Source of the DNA: a bacterium
Lineage (GTDB): Bacteria > UBA9089 > CG2-30-40-21
NCBI GenBank assembly: GCA_030018795.1
Contig: JASEHA010000031.1
Span: 1-13,973, forward strand
DNA: 13,973 nt
Direction of reading: 5' to 3'
Both the position numbers and the translations under genes were made by a program. The notes below the pieces were generated by a model. The model ran no database searches, was not told where the DNA came from, and was given only the letters and a program-made list of their open reading frames with translations. This document shows positions 1-5,751 of this stretch, in pieces (the stretch's first letter is position 1; each line of letters opens with the position of its first letter).

Positions 1-152
1 GATGGTCTCGCAAAAATTGACTAAATCAACAGAGTCATGGATTAGCCTTCCTGACTTGGCTTTTTGTCATGCTTTGGGTTCTTTTGGCTGTGAAATCTCT
101 TGACCATATTTCTCTTTTAATAGCCTCTCTGTATGGCAAATGTTCATCAATG

Positions 153-180
153 GTAGAGACGCGATTAATCGTGTCTCTAC
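153..180. repeat. Imperfect palindrome (8-bp arms) at the 3' end of the coiled-coil gene
   Basis: Arms GTAGAGAC (153-160) and GTCTCTAC (173-180) are perfectly complementary, and the inner CGATTAATCG (162-171) is itself palindromic, so the whole 28 bp can fold with one mismatch. It overlaps the stop codon of the minus-strand gene at 177. There is no T-run after it on the minus strand, so it is not a classical terminator; it looks like a dispersed palindromic repeat that may also protect the mRNA 3' end. Nine bases of its arm (154-162) recur inverted at 4312-4320. Confidence 0.55.
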
Positions 181-647
181 TGTTGTGGTGTCTCTTCTTT
201 TTCCTTTAGTTTTGTTTCTATACCCTCTATCTTTCCCTCCATAGCAGAGAATTTTTTGTTCAAAATCGACATTTCCTGTTGGAATTTAGCAAGTCGTTCA
301 GAAACGCGTTCATCTACCTGTTCATGCCATTTCTTTGCCTTAAACTCCAGCCAATTCATCAGATCGCCTTCACGCCCCTTTTCTTCCTCTTCAAGTCGTT
401 TCAAAATACTTAAAAGCAGATCCTGCCTTTGCTCTTCTTTATTGGTAAGGGAGGCTAACTTTCCAATAATTTCTTCCCTCAGGTTTTCTTTTTCTCTGGT
501 AAGCTGAGAGATTGTCTTTGTATCCTCTTCTCGTATGAACCTATATTCCTTTCTTCTCTTGGTTTCCATAACAATAAGAATAACAGCCATCACCAAACCA
601 AAGATACCAGCTGCAGCAAAAAAGAATTCCAAAATAGTAAATAACAT
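177..647 (-). CDS. Membrane-anchored coiled-coil protein, function unknown
   Basis: This is a 156-residue protein I do not recognise. Residues about 4-27 (starting LFTILEFFFAAAG) form one hydrophobic segment followed by KRRK, which suggests a single N-terminal membrane anchor with a cytoplasmic tail. Residues about 35-150 are highly charged, rich in E, K, R and Q, with heptad-like spacing of hydrophobic residues, so a long coiled coil is likely. The start is supported by an AGGAGG ribosome-binding site 8 nt upstream. It lies 52 bp downstream of cutA in the same direction and may share its transcript. The layout (one membrane helix plus a coiled coil) resembles small scaffold or envelope proteins, but no family can be assigned. 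Real gene: likely; function: unknown. Confidence 0.72.
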   Translation of the reverse strand: MLFTILEFFFAAAGIFGLVMAVILIVMETKRRKEYRFIREEDTKTISQLTREKENLREEIIGKLASLTNKEEQRQDLLLSILKRLEEEEKGREGDLMNWLEFKAKKWHEQVDERVSERLAKFQQEMSILNKKFSAMEGKIEGIETKLKEKEETPQQ

Positions 648-699
648 GCAAACATCCTCCTTTTTGTAAACATTCAGTCAGATAAGAAGCTGAATGCTG

Positions 700-1014
700 T
701 TAGCTCATCATTGATTCACTGATCCAGTTCAAGTAATCCTGATTCCCGTTGATAACAGGCAAGGCAATTATCTCTGGCACGGTATAGGAATGAATCTGCC
801 TAGTTCTTATGATTAATGCCTCTATCATGTCTTGCATGGTTTTTAAGATGAGCAGGCTTTCCTTATCATCCTGAATCTTTCCTTCCCACCAATAGATAGA
901 GGAAACCGTATCAATAATATTGGCACATGCAGCCAATTTTTCTTGAACCAGTATCATTGCCATATCTTTCGCTTCTGCTTGCGGGGCAGTAATTAAGACA
1001 ATCACATATTCCAT
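700..1014 (-). CDS. cutA: CutA1-family divalent cation tolerance protein
   Basis: The 104-residue product matches the CutA1 family in length and pattern. It opens MEYVIVLITAPQAEAKDMA, continues with LVQEKLAACANII, then YWWEGKIQDDKESLLILKT and HSYTVPEIIALPV, which are the family hallmarks. CutA1 proteins are very stable trimers with a ferredoxin-like fold; they were linked to copper tolerance in E. coli but their true role is unclear. The reading frame is open further upstream through the tRNA-Ala gene, but a start there would put tRNA sequence inside the protein. The ATG at 1012-1014 fits the family N-terminus, though its ribosome-binding site (AAGG, about 14 nt upstream) is weak. It begins 22 bp after the tRNA-Ala CCA end and is probably on the same transcript. 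Confidence 0.92.
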   Translation of the reverse strand: MEYVIVLITAPQAEAKDMAMILVQEKLAACANIIDTVSSIYWWEGKIQDDKESLLILKTMQDMIEALIIRTRQIHSYTVPEIIALPVINGNQDYLNWISESMMS

Positions 1015-1036
1015 TTTTATGCCCACAACCTTAAAA

Positions 1037-1112
1037 TGGTGGAGGATAGGGGACTCGAACCCCTGACCTATTGCATGCCATGCAATCGCTCTACCAACTG
1101 AGCTAATCCCCC
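1037..1112 (-). tRNA. tRNA-Ala (anticodon GGC)
   Basis: A complete 76-nt cloverleaf can be drawn. The acceptor stem GGGGGAT/ATCCTCC has one G-U pair; the D arm begins TAGCTCAGTTGGTAGAGC; the anticodon stem ATTGC/GCAAT encloses loop ATGGCAT (anticodon GGC, reads GCC/GCU); the T arm is AGGGG-TTCGAGT-CCCCT. Discriminator A and CCA are encoded (CCA complement at 1037-1039). It sits between a MITE-like element and cutA. Confidence 0.97.
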
Positions 1113-1127
1113 ACATATTTTTATATA

Positions 1128-1149
1128 GAAACAAACAATTGTTTGTTTC
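1128..1149. promoter_or_regulatory. Perfect 22-bp palindrome upstream of tRNA-Ala, possible operator
   Basis: The half site GAAACAAACAA is followed directly by its exact reverse complement. It lies 16 bp upstream of the tRNA-Ala 5' end. On the minus strand an AT-rich -10-like stretch (TATATAAA, about 1120-1127) overlaps its downstream edge, while no -35 hexamer is visible at the expected spacing. That layout fits a transcription factor site in a promoter with a poor -35. It also abuts the end of the 1151-1321 inverted-repeat element, so it could instead be part of that insertion. The symmetry is seen; the regulatory role is inferred. Confidence 0.4.
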
Positions 1150-1150
1150 A

Positions 1151-1321
1151 CTCGATGTTTCCAAGTTTTTTGCCACCATTGGCACTTTAGCAGTGAAATG
1201 GTCTTGTGGTATTTTCTACCTATCAAGCTGGAAGCTTGACTTACTTTAGTATCACAAGCATCCTGCTTGTGGTTTTACTTGCTCAAAGAGCGGTTCAATA
1301 AGAAAAACTTGAACATCGAGC
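1151..1321. mobile_element. MITE-like inverted-repeat element between rsfS and tRNA-Ala
   Basis: The ends are inverted copies of each other: left CTCGATGTTtcCAAGTTTTT (1151-1170) and right, read on the minus strand, GCTCGATGTTCAAGTTTTT (1303-1321), differing by a 2-nt insertion. Inside are two perfect hairpins: TCAAGCT-GGA-AGCTTGA (1223-1239) and CACAAGCA-TCC-TGCTTGTG (1253-1271). No coding frame is credible. An exact 19-bp copy of the right end is at 12134-12152. This pattern suggests a small non-autonomous element or a composite of dispersed palindromic repeats; no clear target-site duplication was found. Confidence 0.5.
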
Positions 1322-1322
1322 C

Positions 1323-1715
1323 TCACACTGTTAACCGTTTTGCATCTGCCCATAGGTTTTCAATATCATAAAACCTTCTGACATCTTCATGGAAGACGTG
1401 AATAATAACATCTCCACCATCTACTAATATCCATTTACCCATTCCTTCCCGACGGCATGGTGGAGATGAACGGTCGCTCCTCCTTATCTCATCAAGAACA
1501 TCCTCATTAGCGTCAGCAATAGCTCGCACCTGAATTTCTGACATTCCCGAACAAATAATAAAATAATCAGCAATAGGTGTTAACCCAGAGATATCAAGAG
1601 CTACCACATCCTCAGCCTTTTTAGACAGACAGGCATCAATACATGCCAACACCTTTTCACTTATACAATCGCTATTTATCAAACAATTATCCTTCATCTT
1701 CGTTTTGTTCTCCAC
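1323..1715 (-). CDS. rsfS: Ribosomal silencing factor RsfS (Iojap/DUF143 family)
   Basis: RsfS binds ribosomal protein L14 on the 50S subunit and blocks joining to the 30S subunit when nutrients are scarce. The 130 residues carry the family pattern: KKAEDVVALDISGLTPIADY, then FIICSG and QVRAIAD, an EG-containing turn, and GKWILVDGGDVIIHVF followed by YDIENLWADAKR. The longest frame begins with GTG at 1715, directly after the yqeK stop codon; an ATG at 1697 (residue 7) is an equally plausible start, since neither has a strong, well-spaced ribosome-binding site. Position as the last gene after nadD and yqeK is the usual one. The family assignment is firm, the start is not. Confidence 0.94.
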   Translation of the reverse strand: MENKTKMKDNCLINSDCISEKVLACIDACLSKKAEDVVALDISGLTPIADYFIICSGMSEIQVRAIADANEDVLDEIRRSDRSSPPCRREGMGKWILVDGGDVIIHVFHEDVRRFYDIENLWADAKRLTV

Positions 1716-2288
1716 CTACTTCTTCACCCCTTGAGTCAACAAATCATTCCTGGCAACAATCGAACGAGGATGGATAAGAACCTCTTGCTCAAGAAGATAG
1801 GTTATCTTTATATTTATAGTCATAAGTACCGCTAAATTCAGGTTATAAGGAGCAAGCTCTCTTATATCTTCTACCTTCAGGTGTTTGCGATGATATTCAA
1901 TATAATCTGAGACATAAACAATCTTATCTAATGGGGTCATCCCTTGATCGCCTGTAGAATGAATCTGGATAGCCTGCAGGATATCTTCATCCGCTACATT
2001 AAATCTTACCCTTGCCATAACCGCACTGAGTGGTGCATGCCATAACCCTGGCTCTTTTCGTTCTACCTCATCCAGTTCCACTTGATATGTTGCAATCTGT
2101 TCCCTCATCTCATGGATTGAATATCCCTTAGCACAATCATGCAATATGGCAGCTAATTCTGCTTTTTCAGGGGATACCCCATGCCGTTTGCTTAAAAGCA
2201 TAGCCATTTCAGCTGTACTCAAGGAATGTTGAAACCTTTTTGCTCCCAGTATCTGTTGTAGTTCCTTCTTAATATTTTCTATATTCAT
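1716..2288 (-). CDS. yqeK: HD-domain YqeK protein, probable diadenosine tetraphosphate hydrolase
   Basis: This 190-residue HD-superfamily phosphohydrolase carries metal-binding residues in family order: H21 (in FQHSLSTAEMA), H50-D51 (ILHDCAKGY), H84 (GLWHAPLSA), H110 (IQIHSTG) and D128 (VYVSDYIEY). YqeK members have been shown to hydrolyse Ap4A symmetrically to two ADP, removing a stress-linked dinucleotide. It overlaps nadD by 4 nt (ATGA) and its stop codon directly precedes the rsfS GTG, so the three genes appear translationally coupled. Length and motif spacing are normal. Function is assigned by family only. Confidence 0.92.
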   Translation of the reverse strand: MNIENIKKELQQILGAKRFQHSLSTAEMAMLLSKRHGVSPEKAELAAILHDCAKGYSIHEMREQIATYQVELDEVERKEPGLWHAPLSAVMARVRFNVADEDILQAIQIHSTGDQGMTPLDKIVYVSDYIEYHRKHLKVEDIRELAPYNLNLAVLMTINIKITYLLEQEVLIHPRSIVARNDLLTQGVKK

Positions 2289-2869
2289 TGATACAATCCA
2301 TGGCTATCGATATATTTTTCTACACATTCAGGGACAAGCCCCTGAATGGATTCATGGTTGGATAATTTTCTTCTAATCTCTGAAGATGAAATATCCACAC
2401 CGATTATATTGACAATATCAATCTTTTCTTTATACCTTTCTGGAATATTTAAGGGGTATGCAGGTCTATTCACCCCAATAAACCTGCATAAGGATAAAAG
2501 TTCGTCAATATCCTTCCATATATTCAGTTCGGCAATAGTATCTGTGCCTGCAATAAAATATATGCTTGATTCTAACCCATAGCTTATTTTTATCTCTTGT
2601 ATCGTATCCCTTGAGTATGATTTCCCTTTTCTTTCTATCTCTATGGGTGAAACCATGAAACAAGGATACTCGGCGACAGCCATGCTGGTCATAGCATATC
2701 GAGCCTCAGGGGAATCCTTAACACCTGTCTCCTTATGAGGAGGCATAAAACAGGGAATAAAAATAACCTTTTGTAAGGAATATGACTGTTTTGCTGCCTC
2801 AGCAATCAAAAGGTGTCCGTTATGGATTGGGTTAAATGTTCCTCCTAAGATGCCTATTTTTATCGTCAT
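2285..2869 (-). CDS. nadD: Nicotinate-nucleotide adenylyltransferase
   Basis: NadD transfers AMP from ATP to nicotinic acid mononucleotide, giving deamido-NAD, an essential step of NAD synthesis in the cytoplasm. The 194 residues include the nucleotidyltransferase signature GGTFNPIHNGHL (9-20), PPHK (43-46), a FIAGTD segment near 105-110 and the C-terminal ISSSEIR motif (160-166). An AAGGA ribosome-binding site lies about 6 nt before the ATG. An 81-bp spacer with a C-rich palindromic repeat separates it from obg; the 3' end overlaps yqeK by ATGA. Its place between obg and yqeK is the standard one. Confidence 0.96.
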   Translation of the reverse strand: MTIKIGILGGTFNPIHNGHLLIAEAAKQSYSLQKVIFIPCFMPPHKETGVKDSPEARYAMTSMAVAEYPCFMVSPIEIERKGKSYSRDTIQEIKISYGLESSIYFIAGTDTIAELNIWKDIDELLSLCRFIGVNRPAYPLNIPERYKEKIDIVNIIGVDISSSEIRRKLSNHESIQGLVPECVEKYIDSHGLYQ

Positions 2870-2915
2870 TTATCATCCTTGAATCAATAAGAGCATTCAG
2901 ATGAAAGCGTTAAAT

Positions 2916-2946
2916 AACCCCCTAATCCCCTTTTAAGGGGGAATAA
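2916..2946. repeat. C-rich palindromic repeat in the obg-nadD spacer
   Basis: The stretch runs AACCCCCTAATCCCC then TTTTAAGGGGGAATAA; its core CCCCTT-TT-AAGGGG (2927-2940) folds as a hairpin. It resembles the longer copy at 5963-6043 and is a common type of dispersed intergenic repeat. Since it lies inside the obg-nadD transcript, it would form an mRNA hairpin. No strong T-run follows it on the minus strand, so I do not call it a terminator. Confidence 0.6.
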
Positions 2947-2950
2947 CCAC

Positions 2951-3967
2951 TCAATCCACCAATTCTACCGAGTTTTCAGCTGTTAATTCCTCTAACATCT
3001 GTGCTACACACCAGACAATCTGTTTCAACCCTTTTCCGGTTAGTGCTGAGATAGCCATCGGCTCAATGCCGATAGAATTCATGGCTTTTTTTATATCTTC
3101 CCATTTCTCTTCTGCATCAGGCATATCCATCTTATTAATAACTACTATCTGTGGCTTTGCAGACAACTCTGGACTATATAGCCTCATCTCTTTATTCAAG
3201 GCATGAAACCTTTCTAATGATGCATCATCTGGCTCTAAAAGATGTATCAATACCTTTGTTCTTTCGATATGCCTTAAGAACTTATCCCCCAACCCTACAC
3301 CAAGATGAGCATCAGGAACGATTCCCGGGATATCTGCGGCGACAAAAGACCTGAATTCATCTATTTTCACTACACCCAGATTAGGATACAGTGTAGTAAA
3401 GGGATAATCCCCAATCTTTGGGTGAGCAGCAGAGATTTTAGACAAGAGTGTTGATTTCCCGGCATTAGGGAAGCCAACAATCCCCACCTCAGCTAAGAGC
3501 ATCAGCTCTAACAATAACTCCCTTTTCTCTCCTTTTTCTCCCTTATCAGCAATTCTTGGGGTTTGTTTGGCACTTGTTGCAAATTTAGCATTTCCTCTGC
3601 CACCAAGCCCACCATAAGCAACGATAACCTGTGTTCCATGAGCAATCATATCTCCAAGTATCTTGCCTGTAGCAGCATCAATCAGCTTGGTACCAAGAGG
3701 TGACTTAATGATCAAATCTTTCCCCGCTTTTCCGTATCTATTATTTCCCTGTCCTGGTGCTCCGCTTTGTGCCCGATAGTGTCGTTTGCTCTGCAGGTCC
3801 AAAAGGGTTAAAAGGTTTTCATCTGCCTCGATGATTATTCTTCCACCATGTCCACCATTACCACCATCTGGGCCACCATGAGGAACAAATTTTTCCCTTC
3901 TAAAGCTAACACAACCAGCACCGCCATTTCCAGCTTCTATGAAAATTTTTGCAGAATCAACAAACAT
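2951..3967 (-). CDS. obg: Obg family GTPase (50S ribosome assembly)
   Basis: Obg/CgtA is an essential GTPase that binds the 50S subunit and links ribosome maturation to the nucleotide pool. In this 338-residue protein, residues 1-158 form the glycine-rich Obg fold (HGGPDGGNGGHGG; YGGLGGRGNAKF). The G domain follows: P-loop GFPNAGKS (165-172), TT (191-192), DIPG (212-215), NKMD (278-281) and ISAL (306-309). It ends right after the G domain, so the optional C-terminal OCT domain is absent. Switch II reads GIVPDAHLGVGLG instead of the usual GLIEGAHEGVGLG, an odd variant. The ATG lies 2 nt after the rpmA stop codon, indicating coupling. Confidence 0.97.
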   Translation of the reverse strand: MFVDSAKIFIEAGNGGAGCVSFRREKFVPHGGPDGGNGGHGGRIIIEADENLLTLLDLQSKRHYRAQSGAPGQGNNRYGKAGKDLIIKSPLGTKLIDAATGKILGDMIAHGTQVIVAYGGLGGRGNAKFATSAKQTPRIADKGEKGEKRELLLELMLLAEVGIVGFPNAGKSTLLSKISAAHPKIGDYPFTTLYPNLGVVKIDEFRSFVAADIPGIVPDAHLGVGLGDKFLRHIERTKVLIHLLEPDDASLERFHALNKEMRLYSPELSAKPQIVVINKMDMPDAEEKWEDIKKAMNSIGIEPMAISALTGKGLKQIVWCVAQMLEELTAENSVELVD

Positions 3968-3969
3968 AA

Positions 3970-4221
3970 TTAAACAGCCACAACCTGGACAATTCTTTTT
4001 CCTCGTAATGTACCAAACTGAACATACCCGGCTATTCTGGCATAAAGGGTATCATCACTCCCTCTGCCAACATTTTTCCCGGGCAAAAAGGTTGTCCCCC
4101 GCTGTCTGACAATAATTGAGCCACCAGAGATCAATTGACCATCATGACTTTTTACCCCCAATCGTTGAGAATGGCTATCCCGTCCATTACGACTGCTTCC
4201 TAACCCTTTTTTATGTGCCAT
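3970..4221 (-). CDS. rpmA: 50S ribosomal protein L27
   Basis: L27 reaches into the peptidyl transferase centre with its N-terminal tail. The 83-residue product begins [20 protein letters not shown], with [14 protein letters not shown] and [10 protein letters not shown] later, all typical. A strong AGGAGG lies 8 nt upstream of this ATG and an in-frame TAG is only five codons upstream, so there is no N-terminal extension of the Firmicute type (the one removed by Prp). The tail therefore needs at most methionine removal. A prp gene is nevertheless present in the same operon. Upstream is a 178-bp gap filled by an inverted-repeat element. Confidence 0.98.
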   Translation of the reverse strand: MAHKKGLGSSRNGRDSHSQRLGVKSHDGQLISGGSIIVRQRGTTFLPGKNVGRGSDDTLYARIAGYVQFGTLRGKRIVQVVAV

Positions 4222-4251
4222 AGCATTATCCTCCTAAAATTTTCCAGAAAT

Positions 4252-4394
4252 ATCCGCAGATTACGCAGAGTTCACAGATTAAAAGCAACACGCTAAGACG
4301 CAAGATATTGTGCGTCTCTATAAACAAATGGAATTGGTTGCATCCTTCTCCATCTTCTTTTAAATAATTTGCGTACTCTGCGAAATCTGCGGAT
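4252..4394. mobile_element. 143-bp MITE-like element with 30-bp imperfect terminal inverted repeats
   Basis: The left arm (4252-4281) starts ATCCGCAGATTACGCAGAG and the right arm (4365-4394), read on the minus strand, starts ATCCGCAGATTTCGCAGAG: 18 of the first 19 bases match and about 26 of 30 overall. Inside is a smaller hairpin, AGACGCA/TGCGTCT (4296-4302 and 4311-4317). No credible reading frame is present. It lies between the holin-like gene (stop 5 bp away) and rpmA, inside the ribosomal protein operon. CGCAGAG-type fragments recur near 12115-12125. Likely a non-autonomous mobile element or a dispersed repeat pair; no transposase is nearby. Confidence 0.62.
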
Positions 4395-4399
4395 TAATC

Positions 4400-4789
4400 T
4401 TATCCTGCCTTATGTCCCGCAGGGGTATGAGCAGGCCTTTTATGTTCATTAACCTTATTCACCATTGCCTCAATAATATCTGAAAGCAAGTCCTCATCAT
4501 CTCTTGTCTTAAGAGCGATATTATCCTTTTGAAGCATCTTTTTGGTTATATCCAGGGCAAGGTCTTTTTTATCCTTATTCGCCACCTGTGAAGATGAGGC
4601 AAGGAAGTATTGTTCAGAGCCCCGCACCCCAATCTCTGCAGCCTCTATATACTTATCTGCATAATCCTTTCCGAATCTCCTTTTTATCACAGATGCCAGA
4701 TAAGAAATAGCAAGGGCTAAGAGAAAATTAAATATGGTACCAATTACCAGTAAAACAATAAGCAGAGAAAGAAGATTGTTCTCGTTCAT
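4400..4789 (-). CDS. Small membrane protein resembling LLH-type phage holins
   Basis: This 129-residue protein has one strong hydrophobic segment (about residues 5-32, LLSLLIVLLVIGTIFNFLLAL onward), then KRRFG and an amphipathic, charged tail. The tail pattern (YIEAAEIGVRGSEQYF, then KKDLALDITKKML, then DEDLLSDIIEAMVNKVNE) resembles the superfamily-6 LLH phage holins, where a membrane helix precedes an AxxAEQ-like helix, a K-rich stretch and a closing IEAxV helix. The match is by pattern only, and chromosomal relatives need not lyse cells. A good ribosome-binding site (AAGGAG, 9 nt upstream) supports the start. It is inserted between prp and rpmA, where most bacteria have no gene, and is flanked downstream by an inverted-repeat element. 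Gene: likely real; holin assignment: tentative. Confidence 0.75.
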   Translation of the reverse strand: MNENNLLSLLIVLLVIGTIFNFLLALAISYLASVIKRRFGKDYADKYIEAAEIGVRGSEQYFLASSSQVANKDKKDLALDITKKMLQKDNIALKTRDDEDLLSDIIEAMVNKVNEHKRPAHTPAGHKAG

Positions 4790-4843
4790 TTTGGTTTACT
4801 CCTTATTAGTGTTTAAGTAGTTAGCTTTATTGGACAAACTTAA

Positions 4844-5176
4844 CTAAGGGACTGTAATCCGTACATATTCTGAATAATTTTCTTCCACCCTTTTTAATCC
4901 CAACAGCATTGTTTCTAATATAACTGAAGATTCCTTAGAAGTCTTTCCATTTATAATCTCAACATGCAGCATTCCTTTACCCTTTTTCACACATATCTCA
5001 TCAGGTAAATACCTTTTCATTCCTTCAACTGCTGTTTGTACCACAGCAGACACTGCTGCACAAACAATATCATTCCCTGTTGATACTGCCCCTTTGCTCT
5101 TATAATTCGCATGACCTGTTACCCAGAATTCAATAATTTCCCTGTTATCATCCCGAACAAGGGTAATGGTGATCAT
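4844..5176 (-). CDS. prp: Prp-type cysteine protease (YsxB/DUF464 family)
   Basis: Prp is the cysteine protease that, in Staphylococcus and relatives, removes the N-terminal extension of ribosomal protein L27. This 110-residue homologue keeps the catalytic pair: H22 in VTGHANY and C39 in NDIVCAAVSAVVQTA. The His-to-Cys spacing is 17 residues, against 12 in the S. aureus enzyme as I recall it, because of about five extra residues in the KSKGAVSTGND loop. The ATG overlaps the rplU stop codon (ATGA), so it is coupled to L21 as in Firmicutes. The L27 of this operon has no cleavable extension, so the substrate here is unknown. Confidence 0.92.
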   Translation of the reverse strand: MITITLVRDDNREIIEFWVTGHANYKSKGAVSTGNDIVCAAVSAVVQTAVEGMKRYLPDEICVKKGKGMLHVEIINGKTSKESSVILETMLLGLKRVEENYSEYVRITVP

Positions 5177-5481
5177 GCCTGAAGTTCAGTAATTAATAAT
5201 CGGGTATATGTTTGTCTATGTCCGGTCTTTTTTCTGTCATGTTTTCTTCTCTTATGCTTGATGATGGTTATCTTTTTCTCTTTTCCATGTTCTACAACAC
5301 TACCCATTATCCTGGCACTCTTCACATCTTCCCCAACAAGAACAGAATCACCATCTTTTATCATAAGCACATGATCCAAAACAATCGTATCCCCTGGCAA
5401 AGAATGAATCTTTTCTACATTAATCCTTGACCCCTGTTCAACCTGATACTGCTTTCCACCTGTCTCTACAATAGCATACAT
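5173..5481 (-). CDS. rplU: 50S ribosomal protein L21
   Basis: L21 is a 23S rRNA-binding protein of the large subunit. The sequence MYAIVETGGKQYQVEQG at the start, and IIKHKRRKHDRKKTGHRQ towards the C-terminus, are diagnostic. Two in-frame ATGs exist, at 5490 and 5481. GGAG ends only 2 nt before the first but 11 nt before the second, and the second gives the conserved MYA N-terminus, so I choose 5481 (102 residues); the earlier start would add MVK. It follows tRNA-Lys by 79 bp and overlaps prp by 4 nt. It is probably read from the tRNA promoter at 5841-5869. Confidence 0.96.
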   Translation of the reverse strand: MYAIVETGGKQYQVEQGSRINVEKIHSLPGDTIVLDHVLMIKDGDSVLVGEDVKSARIMGSVVEHGKEKKITIIKHKRRKHDRKKTGHRQTYTRLLITELQA

Positions 5482-5520
5482 CTTAACCATATCTCCTTTT
5501 TGTTTATCTGTTTGTTTTCA

Positions 5521-5543
5521 ACCCACATCCATATGAATGAGGT
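5521..5543 (-). promoter_or_regulatory. Hairpin in the leader between tRNA-Lys and rplU
   Basis: On the minus strand, ACCTCATTC pairs with GGATG-T-GGGT around an ATAT loop, giving about nine pairs including G-U pairs and one bulged base. It lies 40 nt upstream of the rplU start. It could mark the 3' flank for tRNA processing or act as an L21 autoregulatory leader; neither is shown, and I do not recognise a named RNA family. Confidence 0.3.
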
Positions 5544-5560
5544 AGCACTGCTTATTCTAT

Positions 5561-5636
<76 letters not shown>

Positions 5637-5658
5637 GATTACAGATATATTTCTAAAG

Positions 5659-5730
5659 CGCGCCTGAGAGGACTCGAACCTCCACATACGGATCCGGAGT
5701 CCGTTACTCTATCCATTGAGCTACAGGCGC
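5659..5730 (-). tRNA. tRNA-Arg (anticodon CCG)
   Basis: A 72-nt cloverleaf: acceptor GCGCCTG/CAGGCGC, D arm TAGCTCAATGGATAGAGT, anticodon stem ACGGA/TCCGT around loop CTCCGGA (CCG, reads CGG), T arm GGAGG-TTCGAGT-CCTCT with one G-U pair, discriminator G. The next bases are CTT, so CCA is not encoded, unlike the three other tRNAs in the window; a CCA-adding enzyme must finish it. Confidence 0.96.
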
Positions 5731-5751
5731 ATCACGAGTAAAATAATTTTC

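Noticed and set aside
2..103. 33-codon plus-strand frame starting with ATG at the window edge
   Set aside because: Too short, open to the edge and unrecognised; a real gene end cannot be excluded. The facing minus strand has only a 26-codon frame (ending in TGA). I see nothing supportable in 1-152.
661..699. Terminator between cutA and the coiled-coil gene
   Set aside because: CATTCAG/CTGAATG can pair, but the loop is 12 nt and no clear T-run follows; too weak to call.
1015..1185. Upstream extension of the cutA reading frame
   Set aside because: It would translate the whole tRNA-Ala gene; the CutA family begins at the ATG at 1014.
2911..2946. Terminator between obg and nadD
   Set aside because: The hairpin is not followed by a proper T-run on the minus strand, and matching copies occur outside gene ends; it is better explained as a dispersed repeat.
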